DNA from: Albidovulum sediminis
Lineage (GTDB): Bacteria; Pseudomonadota; Alphaproteobacteria; Rhodobacterales; Rhodobacteraceae
Direction of reading: 5' to 3'
DNA: 64,000 nucleotides
Assembly (NCBI RefSeq): GCF_025380365.1
Contig: NZ_JAOCQF010000001.1
Span: forward strand, 868,001-932,000
How positions within the stretch are numbered: the stretch's first letter is position 1; each line of letters starts with the position of its first letter. A model generated the notes under the pieces. That model worked only from the letters and a program-made list of their open reading frames with translations. It had not been told where the DNA came from and made no database searches. The position numbers and the translations under genes were made by a program. Shown here in pieces: positions 54,315 to 63,036 of this stretch.

Positions 54315-56234
54315 ATGAAGCCACTCGACGTGATCACCATCGGTCGCGCCTCGGTCGATCTTTACGGCGCGCAGGTCGGCGGGCGGCTGGAAGACATGGG
54401 CTCGTTCCAGAAATACATCGGCGGCAGCCCCTGCAACATGGCCGCCGGCACCGCGCGGCTGGGCCTGCGCTCGGCGCTGATCACGCGGGTCGGCGACGAA
54501 CACATGGGCCGCTTCATCCGCGAGGAACTGGCGCGCGAGGGGGTGGATGTGCGCGGCGTCCGGACCGATCCGGAGCGGCTGACGGCGCTGGTCCTGCTCG
54601 GCATCCGCGACGACAAGCAGTTCCCGCTGATCTTCTACCGGGAGAATTGCGCCGACATGGCGCTTTGCGAGGACGACATCGACGAAGGCTTCATCGCCGA
54701 GGCGCGGGCGGTGGTGGCGACCGGCACCCATCTGTCGCACCCGCGCACCGAGGCGGCGGTTCTGAAGGCGCTGCGGATCGCGCGCGAGACCGGCGCGCAG
54801 ACCGCGCTCGACATCGACTACCGGCCGAATCTCTGGGGGCTGTCGGGGCACGGCGACGGCGAAAGCCGGTTCATCGAGTCCGCCAAGGTCACGGCCAAGC
54901 TGCAATCCACGCTCTGCCTTTTTGACCTGATCGTGGGGACGGAGGAAGAATTTCACATCGCCGGCGGCACCACGGACACGATCGCCGCGCTGCGCGCCGT
55001 CCGCGCCGTCAGCACCGCCACGCTGGTCTGCAAGCGCGGGCCGATGGGGGCGGTGGCCTTCACCGGGCCGATCCCCGACCGGCTGGACGACGGCGAAAGC
55101 GGCCCCGGCTTCCCGATCGAGGTGTTCAACGTGCTCGGCGCCGGCGACGGGTTCATGTCGGGCCTCTTGAAGGGCTGGCTCGACGGCGAACCATGGCCGG
55201 TCGCGCTGACCTACGCCAATGCCTGCGGCGCCTTCGCGGTCAGCCGCCACGGCTGCACGCCCGCCTATCCGAGCTGGGAGGAGTTGCAGTTCTTCCTCGC
55301 GCGCGGGGTGGTGACGCCGGCCCTGCGCAAGGACGCGGCACTCGAACAGGTGCACTGGGCGACGAACCGCCACGGCGACTGGGGGGCGATGCGCGTCTTC
55401 GCCTTCGACCACCGGATGCAGCTTGAGGATATGGCGCGCGCGGCGGGGGCAGACCCCGCGCGCATCGGCGCCTTCAAGGACCTGTGCCTTGATGCCGCGC
55501 TGAAGGTCGCGGGCGGCAGGCCCGGCCACGGCATCCTCTGCGACCGGCGGCTGGGGCGGTCGGCGCTGTACCGGGCGGCGGGCACCGGGCTCTGGATCGG
55601 GCGGCCGGTCGAATGGCCCGGCTCGCGCCCGCTGGCGACGGAGCCCGAGATCGGGCCGGATTTCGGCGGGCTCGCGGAATGGCCGCTAGGCCATGTGGTC
55701 AAGGCGCTCTGCTTCTGCCACCCCGACGACGACGCGGAAACCCGCGCCGCGCAGGAGGCGACGGTGACGCGGCTTTTCCATGCCGCGCGGCGCAACCGGC
55801 TGGAATTCCTGCTGGAGATCATCCCCTCCAAGGTCGGGCCGGTGGATGACACGACCAGCGCGCGACTGATCCGCCGCTTCTACGAGATCGGCGTCTTCCC
55901 CGACTGGTGGAAGCTCGAACCCTTCCGGACCGAGGCGGCCTGGGCCAAGGCGGCCGCGGCGATCCGGGAGAGCGACCCGCATGTGCGCGGCATCGTCGTC
56001 CTGGGGCTCGACGCGCCCGAGGCGGAGCTGGCGGCCAGCTTCGCGCTGGCGGCGCGGGAGCCGCTGGTGAAGGGCTTCGCGGTCGGCCGCACGATCTTCG
56101 GCCAGACCGCGCGCGACTGGCTGGCGGGCCGGGTGACGGACGATCAGGCGGTTGCCGACATGGCGGCGAAATATGGCAAACTCTGCGCGATCTGGGATGA
56201 CGCCCGGGCGGCGGCGATGGGAGGGGCGGCATGA
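54315..56234 (+). CDS. iolC: 5-dehydro-2-deoxygluconokinase IolC with C-terminal aldolase-like domain (DUF2090)
   Basis: 639 aa in two domains. Residues 1-~325 are a PfkB kinase: ASVDLYGAQVGGRLEDMGSF, YIGGSPCNMAAGTARLG and the catalytic VLGAGDGFMSGLLKGW. Residues ~345-635 are DUF2090 (RVFAFDHRMQLEDMARAAG and FLLEIIPSKVGPVDDTTSAR), related to the IolJ-type aldolase that splits 2-deoxy-5-ketogluconate 6-phosphate. The fusion would do two consecutive steps; the second activity is by inference. GGGGGGAAG supports the ATG at 54315. It overlaps iolD by four bases. Confidence 0.93.
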   Translation: MKPLDVITIGRASVDLYGAQVGGRLEDMGSFQKYIGGSPCNMAAGTARLGLRSALITRVGDEHMGRFIREELAREGVDVRGVRTDPERLTALVLLGIRDDKQFPLIFYRENCADMALCEDDIDEGFIAEARAVVATGTHLSHPRTEAAVLKALRIARETGAQTALDIDYRPNLWGLSGHGDGESRFIESAKVTAKLQSTLCLFDLIVGTEEEFHIAGGTTDTIAALRAVRAVSTATLVCKRGPMGAVAFTGPIPDRLDDGESGPGFPIEVFNVLGAGDGFMSGLLKGWLDGEPWPVALTYANACGAFAVSRHGCTPAYPSWEELQFFLARGVVTPALRKDAALEQVHWATNRHGDWGAMRVFAFDHRMQLEDMARAAGADPARIGAFKDLCLDAALKVAGGRPGHGILCDRRLGRSALYRAAGTGLWIGRPVEWPGSRPLATEPEIGPDFGGLAEWPLGHVVKALCFCHPDDDAETRAAQEATVTRLFHAARRNRLEFLLEIIPSKVGPVDDTTSARLIRRFYEIGVFPDWWKLEPFRTEAAWAKAAAAIRESDPHVRGIVVLGLDAPEAELAASFALAAREPLVKGFAVGRTIFGQTARDWLAGRVTDDQAVADMAAKYGKLCAIWDDARAAAMGGAA

Positions 56235-58060
56235 CGACCGTAAGGCTGACGGCGGCGCAGGCGATGGTGCGCTGGCTTGCGAACCAGCGGACCGGGGACG
56301 GCGCGCGGTTCATCGAGGGCATTTGGGCGATCTTCGGCCATGGCAATGTCGCCGGCATCGGCGAGGCGCTGCAGGCGGCGGGCGACGATTTCCCGACCTG
56401 GCGCGGCCACAACGAACAGACCATGGCGCATACCGCGATCGCCTATGCCAAGGCGCTGAAGCGCCGCCGCGCGATGGCGGTCACGACCTCGATCGGGCCG
56501 GGGGCCACCAACCTGGTGACGGCGGCGGCGCTGGCGCATGTGAACCGGCTGCCGGTCCTCCTGATCCCCGGCGACGTCTTTGCCAACCGCGGCCCCGACC
56601 CGGTCCTGCAACAGGTCGAGGACTGGGGCGACGGCACCGTGTCGGCCAACGACTGCTTCCGCCCCGTCAGCCGGTACTTCGACCGCATCACGCGGCCCGA
56701 ACACATCCTGACCGCGCTGCCGCGCGCGCTGCGGGTGATGACCGACCCGGCCGATTGCGGGCCGGTGACGCTGGCCTTCTGCCAGGATGTGCAGGCCGAG
56801 GCCTACGACTATCCCGAAAGCTTCTTCGCGCCGCGCGTCTGGCATGTCCGCCGGCCGGAGCCGGATGCGGCGGAACTGGCGCAGGCGATCGCCGCGATCC
56901 GCACCGCCAAGGCCCCGGTGATCGTCGCCGGCGGCGGGGTGATCTATTCGGAGGCCGAGGCGACGCTGGCCGCCTTCGCGACGGCGCACGCCATCCCGGT
57001 GGTCGAGACGCAGGGCGGCAAGTCCGCGCTCGCCCATGACCACGCGCTGAACTTCGGCCCGGTGGGCGTGACCGGCGGATCGGCCGCCAACACGGTCTGC
57101 GAAGGCGCCGATCTGGTCATCGGCGTCGGCACCCGGTTCCAGGACTTCACGACAGGAAGCTGGGCGCTGTTCCGCAACCCCACCCGACGCCTCCTGTCGA
57201 TCAACGTTCAGCCCTTCGATGCGGCCAAGCACGGCGCCATCGGCCTTGTCTCGGACGCGCGCGTGGCGCTGGAGCGGATCGGCGCGGCGCTTGGCGCGCA
57301 GCGGTGGGATGCGCCGGCGGCGGCGCTGCGCACAGGCTGGGCGCAGGCGACGGCGGCGGTCAAGGCCGCGCCCGGCGCCGGCAACGCGCTTCCGACCGAC
57401 GCGCAGGTGATCGGCGCGGTGCAGCGCACCGCCGGCCCCGCGACCGTCGTGATGGGGGCGGCGGGCACCATGCCGGGCGAGTTGCACAAGATCTGGAATG
57501 CCTCGCAGGGCGGCTACCACATGGAATACGGCTATTCCTGCATGGGCTACGAGGTAGCGGGCGCGCTCGGCATCAAGCTGGCGCGGCCGGAGGCCGATGT
57601 CGTCTGCATGGTCGGCGACGGCAGCTACATGATGGCGAACTCGGAGCTTGCGACGGCGGTGATGATGGGCGTCCCGTTCACGGTGGTGCTGACCGACAAC
57701 CGCGGCTACGGCTGCATCAACCGCCTGCAACAGGGCTGCGGCGGTGCGCCGTTCAACAACCTTCTCGATGACGCGCGGCATGTGAACCCCTCGGCCATCG
57801 ACTTCGTGGCCCATGCCGCCGCGATGGGGGCGAAGGCGGTGAAGGCCGCCGACATCGCCGGGCTTGAAGCAGAACTGAAGGCGGCCAAGGGGGCGGACCG
57901 GCCGGTGGTGATCGTCATCGACACCGACCCTGCGCCCTCGACCGAAGCCGGGGGCCACTGGTGGGACGTGGCCGTGCCCGAAGTCTCTGCCCGGCCCGAG
58001 GTCAATGCCGCCCGCGCGCGCTATGAAGAACAGACGAAATCCCGCAGGCTCGCCGACTGA
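56231..58060 (+). CDS. iolD: 3D-(3,5/4)-trihydroxycyclohexane-1,2-dione acylhydrolase IolD
   Basis: Thiamine-diphosphate enzyme that opens the inositol-derived ring. The 609-aa protein has the ThDP fold order: N-terminal PYR domain with the activating Glu region WRGHNEQTMAHTAIAYAKA, a central FAD-like domain, and the PP domain motif VGDGSYMMANSELATAV to LTDNRGYGCIN. The IolD-specific YHMEYGYSCMGYEVAGALG is present. It follows iolC with overlap and precedes iolE by 21 bp. Confidence 0.95.
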   Translation: MTTVRLTAAQAMVRWLANQRTGDGARFIEGIWAIFGHGNVAGIGEALQAAGDDFPTWRGHNEQTMAHTAIAYAKALKRRRAMAVTTSIGPGATNLVTAAALAHVNRLPVLLIPGDVFANRGPDPVLQQVEDWGDGTVSANDCFRPVSRYFDRITRPEHILTALPRALRVMTDPADCGPVTLAFCQDVQAEAYDYPESFFAPRVWHVRRPEPDAAELAQAIAAIRTAKAPVIVAGGGVIYSEAEATLAAFATAHAIPVVETQGGKSALAHDHALNFGPVGVTGGSAANTVCEGADLVIGVGTRFQDFTTGSWALFRNPTRRLLSINVQPFDAAKHGAIGLVSDARVALERIGAALGAQRWDAPAAALRTGWAQATAAVKAAPGAGNALPTDAQVIGAVQRTAGPATVVMGAAGTMPGELHKIWNASQGGYHMEYGYSCMGYEVAGALGIKLARPEADVVCMVGDGSYMMANSELATAVMMGVPFTVVLTDNRGYGCINRLQQGCGGAPFNNLLDDARHVNPSAIDFVAHAAAMGAKAVKAADIAGLEAELKAAKGADRPVVIVIDTDPAPSTEAGGHWWDVAVPEVSARPEVNAARARYEEQTKSRRLAD

Positions 58061-58081
58061 GCCCGAACATCAGGTGCAGAC

Positions 58082-58981
58082 ATGATCCTTTACGGCACGA
58101 ACCCCATCGCCTGGTCCAACGACGACGACCAGACACTGGGCGCCCACATCAGCCTTGAGCAATGCCTCGACGACACCGCCCGCATCGGCTTTGACGGGAT
58201 CGAGAAGGGCCACAAGTTCCCCACGACCGTCGAGGGGCTGAAGGCCGCGCTCGACCCGCGCGGGCTGCGGTTCATCTCCGGCTGGCACTCGACCAACCTT
58301 CTGGTCAACGACATCGACGCGGAAAAGGCCGCGATGCAGCCCTTCCTCGACATCCTCAACGGCATGGGATCGCAGGTCATCATCGTCTGCGAGACGTCGA
58401 ACGCGATCCACGGCAACGACAGGGTGGCGGTGAACGACCGGCCGCGCCTGATCGAGGATCGCTGGCGCGGCTTCGGCGCGGGAATCGAGGCGCTGGCGGA
58501 ATACGCGGGCGCGCAGGGCATCCAGCTCGTCTATCATCATCACATGGGCACGATCGTGGAAAGCGAGACCGAGATCGACCGCCTGATGGAGGTGACGGGG
58601 CCTGCGACGAAGCTGCTGCTCGACACCGGGCATTGCTTCTTAGGCGGCGGCGATCCGGAACGGGTGGCGCGGAAATACATGGGCCGGGTCGGCCACATCC
58701 ACGCCAAGAACGTGCGCCCCGCCATCATGGCAGAGGTGCGCCAGCAGGGGCTTTCGTTCCTTGAAGGGGTCCGGCGCGGGGTCTTCACTGTTCCGGGCGA
58801 CCCCGAGGGCGGGGTCGATTTCGCCCCGGTCCTGAAGGTGGCGGCCGAGCACGGCTATCAGGGCTGGCTGGTGATCGAGGCCGAGCAGGACCCCGACGTG
58901 CGCGACCCGGTGACCTACCAGAGCTTGGGGCTGAAGGCGCTGAAGGCGATGGCGCGCGAAGCCGGACTGGACCGGGGCTGA
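58082..58981 (+). CDS. iolE: Inosose dehydratase IolE
   Basis: Dehydrates scyllo-inosose to the trihydroxycyclohexanedione used by IolD. It is a 299-aa TIM-barrel protein of the xylose-isomerase-like family, beginning [20 protein letters not shown]. The metal-site segments [39 protein letters not shown] and [14 protein letters not shown] are visible, with [14 protein letters not shown] near the C-terminus. The next gene begins one base after its stop. Confidence 0.94.
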   Translation: MILYGTNPIAWSNDDDQTLGAHISLEQCLDDTARIGFDGIEKGHKFPTTVEGLKAALDPRGLRFISGWHSTNLLVNDIDAEKAAMQPFLDILNGMGSQVIIVCETSNAIHGNDRVAVNDRPRLIEDRWRGFGAGIEALAEYAGAQGIQLVYHHHMGTIVESETEIDRLMEVTGPATKLLLDTGHCFLGGGDPERVARKYMGRVGHIHAKNVRPAIMAEVRQQGLSFLEGVRRGVFTVPGDPEGGVDFAPVLKVAAEHGYQGWLVIEAEQDPDVRDPVTYQSLGLKALKAMAREAGLDRG

Positions 58982-58982
58982 G

Positions 58983-59183
58983 ATGGCGCGCTTTCTCGAC
59001 CGCGACCATCCGATGTTCCGGCGGCCCTGGGTGCGGGTGGTGACGGTCGCGGCACCGCTCGGCTGGGCGGCGGTCGAATTCGCGGGCGGCGCGCCCTTCT
59101 GGGGCATGATGTTCGCGGCGCTGGGGGGCTACGCAGCGTGGGAACTGTTCCTGCGCGGACCGGACGAGGGGAAGGACAGATGA
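58983..59183 (+). CDS. Small membrane protein in the iol operon (66 aa)
   Basis: Begins one base after the iolE stop and overlaps iolB by four bases (ATGA), so it is embedded in the operon. The sequence MARFLDRDHPMFRRPWVRVV is followed by a hydrophobic region of about 38 residues (VTVAAPLGWAAVEFAGGAPF, WGMMFAALGGYAAWELFL), enough for two spans, and a charged tail GPDEGKDR. The DHPMFRRPWVR start looks like a conserved Rhodobacterales small-protein family. No function can be assigned; its position suggests cotranslation rather than a proven role in inositol use. Confidence 0.7.
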   Translation: MARFLDRDHPMFRRPWVRVVTVAAPLGWAAVEFAGGAPFWGMMFAALGGYAAWELFLRGPDEGKDR

Positions 59184-60004
59184 GCCAATCAGACCTGTTG
59201 CGCCGCCCGGCGGGAACGCGGGGCAAGGTCCACGACATCACGCCCGAAAGTGCGGGCTGGGGCCATGTCGGCTTCAGCCTCTACCGCCTTGCGGCCGGCG
59301 AGACGGCGGCCGAGGCCACGGGCGGGCGCGAGGCGATCCTGGTGATGGTCGAGGGCAAGGCCCGGATCGCGGCGGCCGGGCAGGACTTCGGCGAACTGGG
59401 CGAGCGGATGGACGTCTTCGAGAAGACCCCGCCGCACTGCCTTTACGTCCCGAACGGCAGCGACTGGACCGCAACTGCGACGACCGACTGCACGCTGGCC
59501 GTCTGCACCGCGCCGGGCCGGGGCGGCCACGCCGCGCGCCGGATCGGCCCCGACGGCATTACGCTGACACAACGCGGCATCGGCGCCAACACGCGCTTCA
59601 TCAACAACATCGCGATGGAGGCCGAGGATTACGCCGACAGCCTTCTGGTGACAGAGGTCTTTACCCCGCAGGGCAACTGGTCCTCCTATCCGCCGCACCG
59701 GCATGACGAGGACGACTTCCCCCGCATGACCTATCTGGAGGAGACCTATTACCACCGCCTGAACCCCGCGCAGGGCTACGGCATCCAGCGCGTCTTCACC
59801 GAGGACGGCAGCCTGGACGAAACCATCGCGGTCGCGAACCACGACGTCGTGCTGGTGCCGCGCGGCCATCACCCCTGCGGCGTGCCCTACGGCTACGAGA
59901 TGTATTACCTGAACGTCATGGCCGGTCCGCTGCGCAAGTGGCGGTTCCGGAACCACCCGGACCACGACTGGATTTATCAGCGCGACCTGAAGCCCGCCAC
60001 TTGA
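59180..60004 (+). CDS. iolB: 5-deoxy-glucuronate isomerase IolB
   Basis: Isomerises 5-deoxyglucuronate to the substrate of IolC. The 274-aa bicupin protein starts SQSDLLRRPAGTRGKVHDIT and has the second-cupin metal motif SSYPPHRHDEDDFPRMTYLE with the ETYYHRLNPAQGYGIQRVFT block and VLVPRGHHPCGVPYGYEMYY. The start is fixed by GAAGGA and by overlap with the 66-aa gene. It is the last iol gene in the window; iolA and iolG are not here. Confidence 0.95.
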   Translation: MSQSDLLRRPAGTRGKVHDITPESAGWGHVGFSLYRLAAGETAAEATGGREAILVMVEGKARIAAAGQDFGELGERMDVFEKTPPHCLYVPNGSDWTATATTDCTLAVCTAPGRGGHAARRIGPDGITLTQRGIGANTRFINNIAMEAEDYADSLLVTEVFTPQGNWSSYPPHRHDEDDFPRMTYLEETYYHRLNPAQGYGIQRVFTEDGSLDETIAVANHDVVLVPRGHHPCGVPYGYEMYYLNVMAGPLRKWRFRNHPDHDWIYQRDLKPAT

Positions 60005-60050
60005 GGGGCGCGCGGCGACGTGCCAAGCAGGGCGGGAAGGAGACCCGCCC

Positions 60051-61250
60051 ATGACCGACCGTCCCGACTTTCCCGACAACCTCGTCCGCCGAGAGGGGCT
60101 GCCGCGTAGCGTCAGCCGCCCGGTGGTGACGCCGATCATGCCCGCGGTCGTCTATGCCTCGGAAAGCCCGGACGAACTGGACGCGCAGTACGAAGGCCGG
60201 GTGAAGGGCTTCACCTACGCGCGTGAGGGGCACCCGAACGCCGAGGTTCTGGCGCGCAAGATCGACGCGCTGGAAGGGGCGGAGGGGGGGCTGATCCTCG
60301 GCTCCGGCATGGCGGCGGTGACGGCGGTGCTGCTGGGCTGCCTGAAGGCGGGGGACCATGTGCTCGGCGGCGATCAGCTTTACGGCCGCTCGCTGCGCCT
60401 GATGGGCACCGACCTGCCGCGCCTCGGCATCGCCACCTCGCTCGCCGATCCGACCGATGCGGCCGCCTTCGCCCGCGCGATCCGGCCCGAGACGCGGATG
60501 GTGCTGGTCGAACTGGTGTCGAACCCGACGCTCAGGGTTGCCGACATTCCCGGCATCGCCGCGATCTGCCGCAACCGCGGCATCCTGCTGGCGGTGGACA
60601 GCACCTTTTCCACCCCGCGCGCCTTCCGCCCGTTCGAGCATGGCGCCGACATCGTCATCCACTCGGTGACAAAGCTTCTGGCCGGGCATTCGGACGTGAC
60701 GCTGGGCTATGTCGCGGCGAAGGACCCCGCACTCCGCAAGGCGATCTACGACTTCGCGGTGACCACGGGCATGACGCCCAGCCCCTTCGACTGCTGGCTG
60801 GCCGAACGCGGGCTGATGAGCTTTCACCTGCGCTACGACCGGGCGGAGGAGAATGCGCGCGTGCTGGCAGACCATCTCGCGGGCCTGCCGGGGGTCCGGC
60901 GCGTCCTTTACCCGCTGCGGCCCGACCACCCCGACCACAACCGCGCCGCCGCCCTTCTGGGCGCGCGCGGCGGCAACATGCTGTCCTTCGAGGTCGAGGG
61001 GGGCAGGGCGGCGGCCAATGCCTTGACCCGCGCCATGCCGGACCTGCCTTTTGCGCCGACGCTGGGCGACATAGGCACTATCCTGTCGCATTCGGCCTCC
61101 TCCTCCCACCGCGCGCTGTCGCCCGAGGCGCGGGCGGCGCTTGGCATCACCGAAGGCTTCTTCCGCGTGTCGGTGGGGGTTGAGGACATCGCCCTTCTGA
61201 AACGCGACTTCACCGCCGGCGTCGCCGCGGCCCGGGACGCGGCGCGCTGA
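60051..61250 (+). CDS. PLP-dependent Cys/Met metabolism enzyme (cystathionine gamma-lyase/beta-lyase-like)
   Basis: 399 aa of the trans-sulfuration family. The PLP lysine is in DIVIHSVTKLLAGHSDVTLG, with GLILGSGMAAVTAVLLGCLK, VELVSNPTLRVADIPGIAAI and the C-terminal RVSVGVEDIALLKRDF. Cystathionine gamma-synthase, beta- or gamma-lyase and O-acetylhomoserine sulfhydrylase share these motifs, so the exact reaction stays open. A GGAAGGAG site precedes the ATG. Its stop is directly back-to-back with the convergent 124-aa gene. Confidence 0.85.
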   Translation: MTDRPDFPDNLVRREGLPRSVSRPVVTPIMPAVVYASESPDELDAQYEGRVKGFTYAREGHPNAEVLARKIDALEGAEGGLILGSGMAAVTAVLLGCLKAGDHVLGGDQLYGRSLRLMGTDLPRLGIATSLADPTDAAAFARAIRPETRMVLVELVSNPTLRVADIPGIAAICRNRGILLAVDSTFSTPRAFRPFEHGADIVIHSVTKLLAGHSDVTLGYVAAKDPALRKAIYDFAVTTGMTPSPFDCWLAERGLMSFHLRYDRAEENARVLADHLAGLPGVRRVLYPLRPDHPDHNRAAALLGARGGNMLSFEVEGGRAAANALTRAMPDLPFAPTLGDIGTILSHSASSSHRALSPEARAALGITEGFFRVSVGVEDIALLKRDFTAGVAAARDAAR

Positions 61251-61625
61251 TCAGAGGCCGTCGACCTCGACGATGTCGATCCGGATCTCCGGGCAGTGCG
61301 CGCGCAGTTCCGCCAGCACCGTGCGGGCATTCGGCAACCGCCCGGCAAAGGCCGAGAAGCGGCCGCGGTAGCCCAGGCGGCGCAACGTCTCGCACAGTTC
61401 GATGGCGTCGAAGCCGGCGGTGACCAGGGGCGCCACGACATGGCCCGGATCGACCTTGGCCAGAAGGCGGGCGTCGAGATGGTCGTGGCGCGCGTGGACC
61501 AGGGGGCCGATCCCCCGCGCCTCGATCACGGCGGCCAGCGAAGGCAGGCAGTCGATGGCGAGGATCCGCTCCTCCCCCGGCCCGGACGTCGGCGTCTTGG
61601 CGGCTTCGGCAGAGGGCAAGGGCAT
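61251..61625 (-). CDS. Conserved-looking hypothetical protein (124 aa)
   Basis: No recognised family. After a short polar N-terminus comes an alternating strand/helix pattern (ERILAIDCLPSLAAVIEARG, DHLDARLLAKVDPGHVVAPL, VTAGFDAIELCETLRRLGYR, GRFSAFAGRLPNARTVLAEL, RIDIVEVDGL). The GFDAIELCETLRRLGYRG portion resembles the alpha3-beta4 part of a receiver-like fold, but the phosphoacceptor pattern is not clear. Cys appears twice. It has clean codon use and tight convergent packing with the PLP enzyme gene, which supports it being real. Confidence 0.6.
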   Translation of the reverse strand: MPLPSAEAAKTPTSGPGEERILAIDCLPSLAAVIEARGIGPLVHARHDHLDARLLAKVDPGHVVAPLVTAGFDAIELCETLRRLGYRGRFSAFAGRLPNARTVLAELRAHCPEIRIDIVEVDGL

Positions 61626-61753
61626 TGCGCGATCTCACACAAACGACAGGTTCGACACGGGCACCGGCGGCGGCAGTCTGGCCCTTTCCGGTGCGGTCGC
61701 GAACGGGAATACACCCATAGGTTGATACTGACCAGCGCAATTGCGACACCGAA

Positions 61754-61778
61754 CGGGGCGCAGATTTACTTCGCCCCG
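61754..61778. promoter_or_regulatory. Hairpin in the intergenic region upstream of phoR
   Basis: CGGGGCG (61754-61760) and CGCCCCG (61772-61778) flank an 11-nt AT-richer loop, 43 bp before phoR. No T run follows, so it may be a leader stem or an operator. The rest of 61626-61820 shows a CGCAATTGCG palindrome near 61736 and nothing else clear. Confidence 0.3.
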
Positions 61779-61820
61779 CATCTGACGCAGGTTTGAGCGG
61801 ACGGAGGCGCAGGAGGAACG

Positions 61821-62867
61821 ATGGACAGCCGCGACTGGCACGAAGCGATGGCGGCGGTCCCCATGGCGCTGATGCTGCTTGATTCGGAGGAGCGGATCAT
61901 CGCGGCGAACCCGGCGGCTCAGGCGCTCTTCGGCGAGGGCGTGGAGGACCGGCTGGGCGCTGCGGTCCTGCGCCATCCCGGATTTCTCGATGCGTTGTCA
62001 CGGGTTCTGGCCGAGGGGGAGCCGGTGCAGACCCGCGCGACCCTTCCCGGCCGGTCCGGGGAGGGGGGCCTGCGCGTCCATGTCTCACCCGTTCGGATCG
62101 CGGGCGCGCCCGCCGCGCTTGCCGCCTTCGAGGATCTGTCGGCGCTGGAGCAGGCCGAGGCGATCCGCCGCGACTTCGTGGCCAACGTCAGCCACGAATT
62201 GCGCACGCCCCTGACCGCGCTCATCGGCTTCATCGAGACGCTGAAGGGCCCCGCGCGCGACGACGCGGCCGCCCGCGACCGCTTCCTGGCAGTGATGGAC
62301 AGCGAGGCGGGCCGGATGATGCGGCTCATCAACGACCTGCTGTCGCTGTCCAGGGTGCAGGCGGAGGAGCGGCGCCGGCCGTCGCAGACGGTGGCGGCGG
62401 GCGATATCCTGCAGCGCGCGGTGCTGGCGCAATCGGCGCTGGCCGCGGCGGCGGGCGTGACGCTGGTGCTGGAAGCCGGCGCGGGGGAATGCCGGGTGCA
62501 GGGCGATCCCGACCAGTTGATGCAGGTCTTCGTCAACCTCATCGAGAACGCGGTCAAATACGGCGGGGCGGGCAGGGAGGTGCGGCTTACAGTCAGCCCG
62601 ATCGCGCGCGAGCCGGTGCTGAAGGGGCCCGCGGTGCAGATCGCGGTGATCGACCGGGGCGAGGGAATCGACCCTATCCACCTGCCGCGCCTGACCGAGC
62701 GATTCTACCGCGTCGACACCCACCGCAGCCGGTCGAAGGGCGGCACCGGGCTGGGCCTCGCCATCGTCAAGCACATCGTCGCCCGTCACCGCGGGCGGCT
62801 CCGGATCGAGAGCGAGATCGGAAAAGGCAGCACATTCAGCGTGATCCTGCCGACCGTGGAGGGCTGA
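61821..62867 (+). CDS. phoR: Phosphate regulon sensor kinase PhoR (soluble form)
   Basis: 348 aa: PAS domain (residues ~5-110, MALMLLDSEERIIAANPAAQ), HisKA with H-box FVANVSHELRTPLTALIGF, and HATPase with N-box FVNLIENAVKYGG, G1 IDRGEGIDP and G2 GGTGLGLAIVKHIVARH. It lacks the N-terminal membrane spans common in PhoR, so it would have to reach the Pst complex through PhoU or the PAS domain. It is placed just upstream of pstS with a Pho box between, the usual alphaproteobacterial order. AGGAGGAACG precedes the ATG. Confidence 0.9.
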   Translation: MDSRDWHEAMAAVPMALMLLDSEERIIAANPAAQALFGEGVEDRLGAAVLRHPGFLDALSRVLAEGEPVQTRATLPGRSGEGGLRVHVSPVRIAGAPAALAAFEDLSALEQAEAIRRDFVANVSHELRTPLTALIGFIETLKGPARDDAAARDRFLAVMDSEAGRMMRLINDLLSLSRVQAEERRRPSQTVAAGDILQRAVLAQSALAAAAGVTLVLEAGAGECRVQGDPDQLMQVFVNLIENAVKYGGAGREVRLTVSPIAREPVLKGPAVQIAVIDRGEGIDPIHLPRLTERFYRVDTHRSRSKGGTGLGLAIVKHIVARHRGRLRIESEIGKGSTFSVILPTVEG

Positions 62868-62927
62868 TCGCGCCGGTGTCCAAGGCCCGTGCCGGGGCCG
62901 GGCAGGAGGGTTCGGCGGGGGGCGCGA

Positions 62928-62956
62928 TTGTCATGCGCCTGTTACACTCGCATCAC
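62928..62956 (+). promoter_or_regulatory. Triple Pho box upstream of pstS
   Basis: Three 7-bp direct repeats with 4-bp spacers: TTGTCAT (62928-62934), CTGTTAC (62939-62945), GCATCAC (62950-62956), an exact 11-bp period as in PhoB boxes (consensus CTGTCAT). They end 80 bp before the pstS start. The first unit is the best match and the third the weakest. Confidence 0.7.
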
Positions 62957-63036
62957 AAAAGCATTGCACCCGACCGTTAGACCGGCGGCGAGGTTGCCCC
63001 AGAGGCGCCCGAAACCGACCTGACTTGGAGTGTGCC

